A stretch of 64,000 nucleotides of DNA, from positions 60,903-124,902 of the forward strand of contig NZ_LXYR01000009.1 in NCBI RefSeq assembly GCF_001650195.1, given 5' to 3'. Positions 26,814 to 35,188 of this stretch are shown here, one piece after another. Position 1 is the first letter of the stretch. Each line of letters begins with the position of its first letter. This stretch comes from Phormidesmis priestleyi BC1401. Its GTDB lineage: Bacteria > Cyanobacteriota > Cyanobacteriia > Leptolyngbyales > Leptolyngbyaceae. The notes beneath the pieces are model-generated. The model searched no databases, was not told the origin of the DNA, and worked only from the letters and a program-made list of their open reading frames with translations. The translations under genes and the position numbers were made by a program.

Positions 26814-28655
26814 TCAGGATGACATCAAGATTAGTCGGGATGGATCTAATTTCACAAACCAGGGGAACGATCGCGCCTTCACCATCAGCCAAGTTTCTTT
26901 AAAGACTTCTGCTTGCAGATGATAGTCCTGAGTGTGAGTCGGCGGCTCGTTGAATTTGAGAAACACGGTCATGCGGTGAGGCGTTTCGCTGGTTTTGACG
27001 AGCCAGCAGGGACAAAGATTTGGCTCGCTGTGAGCGCTATTAGACTCGACAAAAACAATTTGATGCGCACGAATTCCGACATAAGCGAGAGATGGGGGAA
27101 GTGACTCTGAAATCGTCAGGCGAATGCCCCACTCGATCGCCATAATTTCGCTACTAGAAATCGCGATCGCGCGTGCAAAGTTTTTACAACCCGTTAATTG
27201 AGCTACTGTGTAAGACTCGGGACGATCGAAGATGTCGTGTTTGGCTCCTTGAGCGATCGTTTGTCCGCGATCGAGCACGCATAAAGTCGGACACACGCGA
27301 TATGCCTCTTCTAAGTTGTGCGTCACCAACACGGTTACTCCCGCATATTCAGCGAGTCGGGTAATCATCTGCTGCTCGATTTGACTTCGCAAAAACGTGT
27401 CGAGGGCTGAAAAGGGTTCGTCAAGTAAGAGGGCTTCAGGTTGACTCGCTAACGCTCTGGCTAACGCCACTCGCTGCTGCTGTCCGCCAGAAAGTTGATG
27501 AGGGTAGCGATCGCCAAATCCTTCTAAATGGACGGCGGCTAATTGTAGGTGAACCTGTTGTTGTGCCTCGCTTGATAACAACTTTGGTAAACCGAACGCA
27601 ATATTTTGCGCCACCGTCATGTGGGGAAACAGCGCATAGTTTTGCACTAAGAATCCGATGCGGCGATCGCGGCTCGGAAGATTAATGCCGCGCTTTGAAT
27701 CAAATAAGACGCGCCCATTCAGGATGATTTGCCCCCGATCGGGCGTTTCCACTCCAGAAATACAGCGCAAAATCATACTCTTGCCTGCTCCTGAAGCGCC
27801 CAGTAGACCGAGAGGATCTTGGTTTGCTGTGAAGGAGACGTTGAGATCAAAGTCAGAGAGTAATTTCTGAATGTCAACCGAGAGGAAGGAGGGATTTTTT
27901 TGACTCGGTTTGCCCAAAGAAAGCAGGGGTTTTTCTGACTTGGTTCGTTCAAAGGAAGCAGGAATCTCTCGATCGCTCCGCCTCTGTGTCCTTGGAGTTC
28001 GCCAGAGATTGACAGCAAAAATTCCAGAGAGTGAAATGCAGAGAATGACGATCGTCCAAAATGCTGCTTCAGTGGTTGCACCCGCTTCAACTGCAAAATA
28101 AATTGCCATCGGAATCGTCTGTGTTTCTCCGGGAATGTTACCCGCTAACATCAGAGTTGCGCCAAACTCGCCCAACGCACGAGCGAACGTCAGCATCGTT
28201 CCGGCGAGAATGCCAGAGAGTGAAAGTGGAAAAAGAATGCGGCGGAAAATCGTCCATTCTGATGCGCCTAATGTTTTAGCAACGTTCAAATAATTAGAAT
28301 CGATTTGTTCAAACGCGCCTAATGCAGTGCGATACATTAGCGGAAACGAGACCACGATCGCAGCGATAACGGCTCCATACCAACTAAAAACAACGCTGAA
28401 ATTAAGAGGAAGTAAAAGCTGACCGAGTACGCCATTCTTACCAAATAGCAGCAGTAGTAGGAATCCAACGACAGTCGGCGGAAGAATCAGTGGAGCAATG
28501 AAAATTCCTTCCAGTAATGCCTTCCCTTTGCCGCAATAGTTCAGCATCCAGTAAGCGACTGCAATGCCAACAAAAAAAGTGACGATCGTCGCAAAGAACG
28601 CCGTCTTTAACGAAATCCAAAGTGGAGATAAATCGGAAGGCACGACTAAAGCCAT
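26814..28655 (-). CDS. modBC: Molybdate ABC transporter, fused permease and ATP-binding protein
   Basis: A 613-residue fusion. Residues 1-225 are the ModB permease with five or six membrane helices and the coupling motif ALGEFGATLMLAGNIPGETQ. Residues 265-460 are the ModC ATPase: GASGAGKSMILRC (Walker A), LSGGQQQRVALARAL (signature), ALLLDEPFSALD (Walker B) and the H-loop in VTHNLEEA. The C-terminal 130 residues fit a TOBE-like region (IGIRLTISESLPPSL onward). Such fusions are known in cyanobacteria. The ATG at 28655 directly follows the modA stop codon, TAAATG, so the genes are translationally adjacent. It imports molybdate for molybdoenzymes. Confidence 0.95.
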   Translation of the reverse strand: MALVVPSDLSPLWISLKTAFFATIVTFFVGIAVAYWMLNYCGKGKALLEGIFIAPLILPPTVVGFLLLLLFGKNGVLGQLLLPLNFSVVFSWYGAVIAAIVVSFPLMYRTALGAFEQIDSNYLNVAKTLGASEWTIFRRILFPLSLSGILAGTMLTFARALGEFGATLMLAGNIPGETQTIPMAIYFAVEAGATTEAAFWTIVILCISLSGIFAVNLWRTPRTQRRSDREIPASFERTKSEKPLLSLGKPSQKNPSFLSVDIQKLLSDFDLNVSFTANQDPLGLLGASGAGKSMILRCISGVETPDRGQIILNGRVLFDSKRGINLPSRDRRIGFLVQNYALFPHMTVAQNIAFGLPKLLSSEAQQQVHLQLAAVHLEGFGDRYPHQLSGGQQQRVALARALASQPEALLLDEPFSALDTFLRSQIEQQMITRLAEYAGVTVLVTHNLEEAYRVCPTLCVLDRGQTIAQGAKHDIFDRPESYTVAQLTGCKNFARAIAISSSEIMAIEWGIRLTISESLPPSLAYVGIRAHQIVFVESNSAHSEPNLCPCWLVKTSETPHRMTVFLKFNEPPTHTQDYHLQAEVFKETWLMVKARSFPWFVKLDPSRLILMSS

Positions 28656-29453
28656 TTAGTTCGCCACGATAAACCCGTACTTTCTGAACACTGACTTCGC
28701 TTGATTGCTCTCTAAGAAGCGCACAAACTCTTTCGCTGCCTGCGGATTTTTGCTACTTTTTAGCACCGCGATCGGGTAAACGATCGGAGAATGATACGTC
28801 TCGGATGCGATCGCGGCGACCTTCACTTTGTTCGAGATTTTGGTATCGGTGATATAAACCAATCCAGCGTCTGCATTCCCGCTCTCGACGGCGGCTAACA
28901 CCTGACGCACATTGTTGGCGTAAACAAATTTAGGCTTCAATGCATCATAAATCTTTAGCGTCTGGAAAACCTGCACCGCATATTGTCCGGCAGGAACGCT
29001 GCGAGGCTCTCCGATCGCGACCCGTTTGATGGTTGAATTCTGTAAGCTGCTGAAACTCGTTACGCCTTGCGAGTTAGTCGGCACAATCAAAGCCAGCCGA
29101 TTTTTCACCAGGTCGTCGCGCGTTCCGGGCAGCAATCCCCCACTTTTCTCCAACGTATCCATTTGCTGCTTGGCTGCCGAAATGAAGATGTCAGCCGGGG
29201 CACCATTCTGGATTTGTTGCAGCAGTGCGCCCGATGCTCCGAGGTTGTAAGTCAGCGTCACATTGGGTTTGCTCTTTTGATATAAGGGCTTAATCTCCTC
29301 CAAACTGTCCTTGAGACTAGCGGCGGCGGAAATTAGCAAAGGGGTTTGAGATTGAGCGGTCGCGAGAGTTGGTATTATCAACCCCAATGCCAGTACGATC
29401 GTCAAACCTGTCAAGACAGTTCCGAGGAAAGGCAGAAGGCGACTTCGTTTCAT
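28656..29453 (-). CDS. modA: Molybdate-binding periplasmic protein
   Basis: A 265-residue protein starting MKRSRLLPFLGTVLTGLTIV, a signal peptide that would end near ATAQS. The mature part has LLISAAASLKDSLEEIKPLY, YNLGASGALLQQIQNGAPAD and IFISAAKQQMD, the classic ModA oxyanion-binding elements. GSGLVYITD-type sequence (NADAGLVYITDTKI) and YPIAVLKSSKNPQAAKEFV follow. The open frame extends upstream to 29531, but only the start at 29453 gives a signal peptide at the N-terminus. Operon with modBC; a divergent regulator gene and two palindromes lie upstream. Confidence 0.95.
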   Translation of the reverse strand: MKRSRLLPFLGTVLTGLTIVLALGLIIPTLATAQSQTPLLISAAASLKDSLEEIKPLYQKSKPNVTLTYNLGASGALLQQIQNGAPADIFISAAKQQMDTLEKSGGLLPGTRDDLVKNRLALIVPTNSQGVTSFSSLQNSTIKRVAIGEPRSVPAGQYAVQVFQTLKIYDALKPKFVYANNVRQVLAAVESGNADAGLVYITDTKISNKVKVAAIASETYHSPIVYPIAVLKSSKNPQAAKEFVRFLESNQAKSVFRKYGFIVAN

Positions 29454-29495
29454 AAAACCACCACACAATAAGAGTTGGAGTAAACAATGGACACG

Positions 29496-29512
29496 TTGGT
29501 AAATCATACCAA
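29496..29512. promoter_or_regulatory. Inverted repeat 1 in the modA-regulator gap
   Basis: TTGGTA, five bases, TACCAA. It lies 43 to 59 bases upstream of the modA start codon, where a promoter would be, and has perfect six-base arms. Its half-sites are the same hexamer, in opposite order, as in the second repeat at 29526. Candidate operator for the ribbon-helix-helix/Mop protein. Confidence 0.65.
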
Positions 29513-29525
29513 CCTCGCCAAACAT

Positions 29526-29542
29526 TACCAACTAAATTGGTA
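29526..29542. promoter_or_regulatory. Inverted repeat 2 in the modA-regulator gap
   Basis: TACCAA, five bases, TTGGTA, with perfect six-base arms. The repeat ends four bases before the start codon of the regulator gene and so would overlap its ribosome-binding site or transcript start. Its centre is 30 bases from that of the first repeat, close to three helical turns, so both would face the same side of the DNA. Confidence 0.65.
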
Positions 29543-29546
29543 GACT

Positions 29547-29990
29547 ATGCCTAGAAAAGACCAGGGATGGATCACGTTTCAAGCGACTGACGAAGAACGG
29601 CAACTGCTAGAAGAAATTTGCCAGCAGACTCACCGTACCAAAACTGAAGTTCTACGAGAATTGGTGCGAGGGTTAGGACAACCTTCTCCTGTCGAAGTCC
29701 ATCACAAACCAACCAAAGTGCAACCGACTTCAGAAAACTTGATTCCCCTTCCAGCCCTTCCGATCGATTCTAAAAAAGCTTTAAGAGTGAGTTCACGAAA
29801 TGTCTTGAAAGGAGTCGTGAAGCGCGTCGTTATGGGAGCCGTGAATAGCGAAGTGACCCTGGAAATCGTCCATCAAGTGGAATTAGTCTCAATCATCACC
29901 CGCACCTCGGTTGAAGAATTAGAGTTGAGCGAGGGAAAAGAAGCCTACGCGGTGATCAAATCCAGCGATGTCGTGATCGCAACGGATTAG
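29547..29990 (+). CDS. Ribbon-helix-helix/Mop-domain molybdate-responsive regulator (predicted)
   Basis: A 147-residue protein with two parts. Residues 6-45, GWITFQATDEERQLLEEICQ then RTKTEVLRELVRGL, have the strand-helix-helix pattern of CopG-type DNA-binding proteins. Residues 80-147, RVSSRNVLKGVVKRVVMGAV, NSEVTLEIVHQVELVSIIT, SVEELELSEGKEAYAVIKSS, are a single Mop (TOBE) domain, which binds molybdate or tungstate. A 30-residue linker, KPTKVQPTSENLIPLPALP, joins them. It is divergent from modA-modBC, and two TTGGTA/TACCAA repeats fill the gap. I infer a one-component repressor of molybdate uptake and of itself. The fold assignments are firm for Mop and good for the N-terminus. Confidence 0.88.
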   Translation: MPRKDQGWITFQATDEERQLLEEICQQTHRTKTEVLRELVRGLGQPSPVEVHHKPTKVQPTSENLIPLPALPIDSKKALRVSSRNVLKGVVKRVVMGAVNSEVTLEIVHQVELVSIITRTSVEELELSEGKEAYAVIKSSDVVIATD

Positions 29991-29991
29991 C

Positions 29992-30515
29992 GCTTAGACG
30001 GGAAAACAAATTGCGACTCTGAGTTCCCAAAATCAGCACGTCGGATTGGTGAGCCGTCGCCATCTTTAAGATTCCATCAAGCGTTCTTCCTGACTGCACC
30101 TCGACTTTGATGGTTGCTCCTTTAGGAACTTGTCTTAAAGCTGTAGAGAGAAGGTTCTGAGGATCGTGAATTAAATGACCTGTAAAACTTGTAGGCGACT
30201 TCTGCCCTCCTCACGAAGTGGGGCAAGCCCTCGCCAACCCTTCTCCTTAGGGAGAAGGGAGCTAGAGTTCCAGTTCCCTCTCCTTGGGGAGAGGGCTAGG
30301 GTGAGGGCAGAAAATTGCACCTTAATCAGTCCACGTTCCTTAGCACGATCGGTTCTCTTCACATCCGCTTGAGGAATATTCTCATCTTCTGGAAACAGGA
30401 CAATGTGTAGAAACACAATATCAGTCATGCCACCCGCCACCAAATTCGGAACACACTCAACTAAACGCTGTAAACCGTCGCTCAAATCGGTGCAGATGAG
30501 AGGACGTTGAAACAT
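29992..30515 (-). pseudogene. Universal stress protein gene broken by a small repeat
   Basis: The N-terminal half is read from 30515: MFQRPLICTDLSDGLQRLVE, VPNLVAGGMTDIVFLHIVLF, a UspA-type opening. After ERGLIKVQF the frame enters the palindromic repeat at 30200-30312. On the other side, in another frame, the expected remainder continues: NLLSTALRQVPKGATIKVEV and QSGRTLDGILKMATAHQSDV, LILGTQSRNLF. The UspA ATP-loop end (GSTT-type) and the rest of the C-terminus are missing, cut off next to the stop codon of the Mop-domain gene. So the gene was split by insertion of the repeat and also truncated at its 3' end. Confidence 0.8.
30200..30312. repeat. Palindromic repeat inserted in a universal stress gene
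   Basis: A 113-base element with perfect terminal inverted repeats TTCTGCCCTC and GAGGGCAGAA. Inside are two hairpins, CTTCTCC with GGAGAAG and CCCTCTCC with GGAGAGGG. The internal blocks resemble the TTGCAAAAGTCC-ended elements at 1145, 38574 and 40993, but the outer ends differ. It interrupts the reading frame of a UspA-type gene, which shows that such elements insert and are not only remnants of gene ends. Confidence 0.8.
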
Positions 30516-30695
30516 CAGTGAATCGACCTGCTGAAGGGATTGCTTGGCGCTTTTTTCACAGTGGCATTCTCTCAGAAAAGTCATTCGTCGTACGGATTAC
30601 TCACCCTCAATTACAAATTTAGACACCCGCAAATCGAGGACATTCTTGACTAAACTGAAAGGGCAACCGCGTAGAGATATCCGATCGGAGAAAAG

Positions 30696-31616
30696 ATGTT
30701 GACCAGTTTGCAGACGTTTGAACTTGAGACCACCGAAACGCTGGTGCAGTTGTCGATTTTGCTATTTTTAGTCGTAGTCGTTGGCTTTTTCGTCGCGGCT
30801 GAGTTAGCGATCGTCTCTGCCTCAAAGAGCGAAATCTATAGTCTGTCTCAAAAAACCGACGATCCCCGCACTAGCAAAGCGGCTGAATTAGTTCATCACG
30901 CTCAAACCAATCTAGAGCAATATCTCTCGGTGACGCAAACGGGCACAACTGCCGGAAGTTTGCTTTTAGGATGGTTAGGTGAAGGCGCAACCGTTCACTG
31001 GATCGAACCTTGGATTAGTCGAATTCCGATCGATCGTTTGCCTGTGATGATCACCTCTCACGTAATCGCGGCGGCGGTTGCCTTTTTGCTCGTCACCTAT
31101 GTCGAGATTCTGTTAGGTGAGTTAGTCCCCAAAGTTTTGGCAGCGAATGCTCCTGAAGAAACGGCGCTGATGCTGATTCGCCCACTAGAGTTTTCGTCTC
31201 GCTTATTTTTCCCGGCACTGGTGGTTCTCAATGCCAGTGTAAGGCTCTTAACAGGGAGAGTGGTCCGCAGACCAAAACCCGCGTTTCTATCCGCTTCTGA
31301 GGCTCCTTTAGTCCAAAACGACGCTCACTCTGCGCTGATTGTTGGCTCTTTAGATTTGCCCACCATCAACGAAAAATTAGGGGTCAGTCTGCCCATTCAG
31401 GAGACATATGTGACCCTGGCGGGATTCATGATTCATCAATTAGGGCGAGTTCCATCTCAGGGCGATCGCGTTCAGTGGAGCGAGTTAGAACTAGAGGCGG
31501 TTCGCGTCACCGACGATCGGGTTGAAACCATTTTGCTGCGTCAAATCACTCGTCCGCTCATCAACCTCTCTGCCGAGCCAGTATTAGTCGAAGAATCTCT
31601 GGCTTCTAGCCCCTAG
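30696..31616 (+). CDS. CNNM/CorC-type membrane protein lacking CBS domains
   Basis: A 306-residue member of the hemolysin/CorC family. Residues 15-185 form the CNNM (DUF21) membrane domain with three or four helices: LLFLVVVVGFFVAAELAIVSA, TQTGTTAGSLLLGWLGEG and VEILLGELVPKVLAANAPEE. Residues 225-300 are the CorC_HlyC domain (TINEKLGVSLPIQETYVTLA, GFMIHQLGRVPSQGD, ELEAVRVTDDRVETIL). The two CBS domains that normally lie between them are missing, hence the short length. Family members are linked to magnesium or cobalt efflux or sodium-coupled exchange; without CBS domains nucleotide control would be absent. GGAG lies five bases before the ATG. Confidence 0.85.
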   Translation: MLTSLQTFELETTETLVQLSILLFLVVVVGFFVAAELAIVSASKSEIYSLSQKTDDPRTSKAAELVHHAQTNLEQYLSVTQTGTTAGSLLLGWLGEGATVHWIEPWISRIPIDRLPVMITSHVIAAAVAFLLVTYVEILLGELVPKVLAANAPEETALMLIRPLEFSSRLFFPALVVLNASVRLLTGRVVRRPKPAFLSASEAPLVQNDAHSALIVGSLDLPTINEKLGVSLPIQETYVTLAGFMIHQLGRVPSQGDRVQWSELELEAVRVTDDRVETILLRQITRPLINLSAEPVLVEESLASSP

Positions 31617-31700
31617 CCTCTTGTACTCTAGGGGCGGAACGGCGATCAGAACACTTGGCTGGGCAACTCCGATCGCTAGGCATTGAGTCAAAAGCTTAAA

Positions 31701-31855
31701 CTATAAAACTCCATGTTCTATCTCTTCTAGGTAGATGAACTCAGGCGCTTTCACATCTGCTTTCTTTCTATTTCCACTAACTCTGGAGACTCAAAAAACG
31801 TTCTCGCATCCTCTAAAGACGACCATCTAGACAAGTGAATAATGCTATTTGCATT
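31701..31855 (-). pseudogene. 3' remnant of an unidentified gene, frameshifted
   Basis: Reading leftward, one frame gives SIIHLSRWSSLEDARTFFES followed by PELVEIERKQM, and after a one-base shift the text continues ADVKAPEFIYLEEIEHGVL and a stop at 31701. The two halves read naturally as one protein tail. I recall this tail from small cyanobacterial proteins of the dimeric alpha-beta barrel (monooxygenase-like) type, but this is uncertain. The 5' part is gone and abuts the stop codon of the Mrr gene. Confidence 0.5.
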
Positions 31856-32734
31856 TTACGATTGAAACTCTTTAAAGAAATGAAGATCGATATCATATAT
31901 TGTGCGCGGAATCAAACCAAGTTCTAGACTTCCAAACATATCAAGTAGCTTCTCTCCGTGAACTAATTCAATAGGTGGTACGCCATCACGTACTGCTTCT
32001 TTTTGAGCATCTGATGTAAACGTTCCAGTCGTCAGAATAATTCCTTTGTCTGCGCGACCCATCATCGCCCCACGAAAATCTCTAACTTGTGATACCGATA
32101 CTGCACCTGAATATCGCTTGCACTGAAACAGCACTTTGAAGCTAACGAAGGGATTGACTTGCAAAATACCCTGCCCATCAATTCCTCCATCTCCTGAACG
32201 CCCTGTAACTATGACTTGCTCAAACCCTGACTCCCTGAGCAATCTTTGACAAAGGCGCTCAAATCCAGATGGCGGAAGTGACATCAACACTTCGAGTAAT
32301 TTTTTGCGATACGAGAAATCGTCACTAACTGCCGTGTCCTTTGGAGCAATCGTTTCTTCAATTGTTTCATCCTCCTGAGATACCTTTTCTTGAATATCTC
32401 TTTCACCCTGGAACTCTGCGTGAATCTGTCGAAAAATAGTGAGCGCTTCATCAAGTGATAAAGAAGTAATCTCTCTGCCCTTGTCACTGAGACTCCAAAC
32501 GCCCCGCTTTGAGGAGTCTACTAACCCTGCTTTGACTAAATAAAATCTTGCCCAAGCGACCTGATTATCAAAACGAGGTGCGCCCCCTTCAAGGAGATCT
32601 GTTCTATCTCGCTCAGAAATATTTAAGTGCTTTGCAATCACACTTCTAACTTCAGATGGACGACCCGAACCCCCCAACTCTTTGAGAGCTTCAATGGTGG
32701 GTGAGAAGAATTGAACAAATTTTGGTCCGCCCAT
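31856..32734 (-). CDS. Mrr-type restriction endonuclease
   Basis: A 292-residue two-domain nuclease. The N-terminal winged-helix Mrr_N domain (about residues 5-95) has LKELGGSGRPSEVRSVIAKH, FDNQVAWARFYLVKAGLVDS and RGVWSLSDKG. The C-terminal catalytic domain (about 150-275) has GFERLCQRLLRESGFEQVIV, TGRSGDGGIDGQG with the PD-(D/E)XK aspartate, and LFQCKRY as the QxK-type catalytic site. Mrr proteins cut methylated foreign DNA. No methyltransferase or other defence gene is adjacent, which fits a solitary type IV system. It sits between gene remnants, so acquisition by transfer is possible. Confidence 0.9.
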   Translation of the reverse strand: MGGPKFVQFFSPTIEALKELGGSGRPSEVRSVIAKHLNISERDRTDLLEGGAPRFDNQVAWARFYLVKAGLVDSSKRGVWSLSDKGREITSLSLDEALTIFRQIHAEFQGERDIQEKVSQEDETIEETIAPKDTAVSDDFSYRKKLLEVLMSLPPSGFERLCQRLLRESGFEQVIVTGRSGDGGIDGQGILQVNPFVSFKVLFQCKRYSGAVSVSQVRDFRGAMMGRADKGIILTTGTFTSDAQKEAVRDGVPPIELVHGEKLLDMFGSLELGLIPRTIYDIDLHFFKEFQS

Positions 32735-32959
32735 TTATTGCCTCAAATGTTAATCTAAACTTCCTACCAATACGTTTTAAATACGCTTTTACAGATAGCT
32801 TAAGTCTAAGCTGACCGACATTTATTTTGCACAAGCTAGCGTCGGAAACCCATTTCCCATAGTGGGTAGGCTATCAAGTTAAATGAGGGTCAGTTTACCT
32901 AGCTCTAAATTTGTGCTGACTACTCAAAAATAAGAACCCAAGAGTCATTAGACTTGAAT

Positions 32960-35182
32960 TCACTTTCCGGTCTTTACTTTCGCCTTTCTCATCTCTCGGA
33001 ATCGTTGCTGAAGCGATCGTAGATCTGGAGCTTGTCCACCATAGCGCCAACTCACATACGCCTGAGAGATGTCTTGAATCGTTTGAGCACGACTCGTCTG
33101 TACTGCTTGAGATTGACGCGCATACTCTAACGGAGTCTGAGACGGATGCTTGCGAAATCCCTGCTTTTCTAACCAACTCAGCATTTGCTGATAAAGACTC
33201 TCCATCGGCGGCAGTTTTTTGAGCCAGCGACGATATCGCCATTTTTGCCAGCCTTGCCAACTCAGCCAGCCGAGAAAACTCAATCCCGTTAACAAAATTA
33301 AGCCACTAAATAAACCAATCCAGCCTCTAAAAAATAGACCGACTATCCACGAGAGAATACCACCGAGCCACTGCACGATCGCGCCAAACACACGATTCAG
33401 TACACTCGTCACGGGCGATGGCAACCAACCCGCAACCCACTTCCAAAACTTTTGCAGCACCGTAAACGTTTGGTCTTCTTCGATCGACGGCGGCACCAAC
33501 TCATGTCCCGGAATCGGGTCAAACGCAAACCAGCCATAGTTTGGAAAATACACCTCGGTCATCGCATAGGCATCGGTGTTCTTCACCTCATACAGTCCGG
33601 TGAAGGGATTGAATTGACCCGGCGCAAACCCCGCTACAAGTCGAGATGGAATCCCGATCGACCTCAACATCACCGTCAACGCCGACGAAAAGTGATCCGG
33701 GTAGCCGCCCTTAAAGCGAAATAGAAATGCCTCGACGAGATCCTGATCCTTCGTCAAAGGCGGAATATCAGTCTGAATCGCGTATCGCTGCTTTAACGCC
33801 TGGGCAAGAAATAACGCTTTCTCATAAGGAGCCGTAATCGGTTGGGGCGATGTCGCTAAAAGCTCTTCGGTGCGCTTGCGAATCTTTTCTGAAGTCTTCT
33901 CAGGAGTTTGTAGATATAAACTACCATCAGGAACCGCTTCGATCGCGACTTTCTGCAACAGCGTCCGATTCCGGTAAGGAACCTCTGAGATCACTGTATA
34001 CGTCAAACCTTCTCGCAGTCCGACGGGCGATCGTAGCCCTTCTTCAGCGTCGATCGCCACCTCCTGAGTCGGAAAATAAAGTTCTCTTGGCTGTGACATC
34101 GCCGGAATCAAATTCGGCAACTCAGTCACCATTGTGTAAGTTTGCACCACCTCTTTTTTACGGCTGAGGTTAAACATTTGCGGCAGATAAAATTGATATG
34201 CCGAGCTGGGACGCTTGACCGTGCGAGTATCCTTATTCCGCGAGAGTTCCCAGCCTTGACCTGTGTAGCGATCGAACGCCAACACGCGCCAAAATCCCTC
34301 CACTTGAGATCGGACTCGCATCACCACTCTCGGCTTCAGGTGTCCTCGTAGATTTTGGTTGATGCGATCGCTAAAGCCATAATAAAAGTCTTCATCCATC
34401 TGCCCACGGTCACTTTGTCCGCTCCCTTGTCCCGTCCCCCCTTTGCCGCCGCGCACATAGCCAGGATTGTTGACTCGGCGGTTGTCAAACTCACCCTGAG
34501 TCGCAACTTGAGCACTCATCGGAAAGCTTCGCAGTTGATAGCCAGAAAAGCGCGGCATCACAGCAAACACCGCTAAACCTAACGCTAAAGTTAATAGAAA
34601 CGTTAATGGCAGCGCTGCAAAGTTGACCTTCCGAAGTTTGAGGGTTGGTTGACCCGATCGAGTCAGCCCCAATCGCGATCGATAGTCCATGACTAGGACA
34701 GGGAGCGCGATCGCCAAAAATACCAGCAGCATTCCCCCAAATGCCATCGTTTGACTCAGAGTGCTCGCCACCCCAATCAAAATAATGCCGATAACCATCG
34801 AGTAGCCTAAATCTTTACGGCGAGGCATATCAAAACTGTGCAGCACCTGAAGCTGAATCAGGAGTTCTGCTAAGACTAGCCGCGTGTCATTGAGTTCCCG
34901 TCCCCCGATCATGCGGACAAAAAACGCCGCCAATGCGACCAGCATCCCGATCGCCAACAAAAACTTAGTCGGAATATTACGCTCACGGCGGCGCATCCAA
35001 CTCCAAGTCGCTCCCAGCAAACTAAGCGGCACTGCCCAAAAACTGAGAGTGGTATCTGCGGCAATATCAGTCGCCACAATTCCGACACTGACCAACGCCT
35101 GAGTCAGAATTCTAAACAGAATCGACTCTTCAATTTCTGGCATCGGCAACGCTTGGATTCGCTGCCACCATGACTGTCTCAT
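32960..35182 (-). CDS. TgpA-like membrane protein with inactive transglutaminase domain
   Basis: A 740-residue protein. Residues 20-215 hold about six membrane helices (DUF3488-type), followed by a periplasmic transglutaminase-like domain (about 440-560), a further helix pair (about 585-640) and a C-terminal DUF4129-like tail with TPLEYARQSQ. In active members the Cys lies in GDCEHF and the His in DAHAW. Here the sites read GYPDHF (493-498) and DAYAM (537-541), so the Cys is Pro and the His is Tyr, while the Asp in FDP is kept. It therefore cannot act by the usual mechanism. The rest of the domain (SSALTVMLRSIGIPSRLVAG) is well conserved, which argues for a structural role. Confidence 0.88.
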   Translation of the reverse strand: MRQSWWQRIQALPMPEIEESILFRILTQALVSVGIVATDIAADTTLSFWAVPLSLLGATWSWMRRRERNIPTKFLLAIGMLVALAAFFVRMIGGRELNDTRLVLAELLIQLQVLHSFDMPRRKDLGYSMVIGIILIGVASTLSQTMAFGGMLLVFLAIALPVLVMDYRSRLGLTRSGQPTLKLRKVNFAALPLTFLLTLALGLAVFAVMPRFSGYQLRSFPMSAQVATQGEFDNRRVNNPGYVRGGKGGTGQGSGQSDRGQMDEDFYYGFSDRINQNLRGHLKPRVVMRVRSQVEGFWRVLAFDRYTGQGWELSRNKDTRTVKRPSSAYQFYLPQMFNLSRKKEVVQTYTMVTELPNLIPAMSQPRELYFPTQEVAIDAEEGLRSPVGLREGLTYTVISEVPYRNRTLLQKVAIEAVPDGSLYLQTPEKTSEKIRKRTEELLATSPQPITAPYEKALFLAQALKQRYAIQTDIPPLTKDQDLVEAFLFRFKGGYPDHFSSALTVMLRSIGIPSRLVAGFAPGQFNPFTGLYEVKNTDAYAMTEVYFPNYGWFAFDPIPGHELVPPSIEEDQTFTVLQKFWKWVAGWLPSPVTSVLNRVFGAIVQWLGGILSWIVGLFFRGWIGLFSGLILLTGLSFLGWLSWQGWQKWRYRRWLKKLPPMESLYQQMLSWLEKQGFRKHPSQTPLEYARQSQAVQTSRAQTIQDISQAYVSWRYGGQAPDLRSLQQRFREMRKAKVKTGK

Positions 35183-35188
35183 TTAAAA

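Noticed and set aside
32895..33260. A 121-codon ORF overlapping the end of the TgpA-like gene.
   Set aside because: It lies almost wholly within the 740-residue gene in another frame and is Ser/Arg-rich, a typical shadow.
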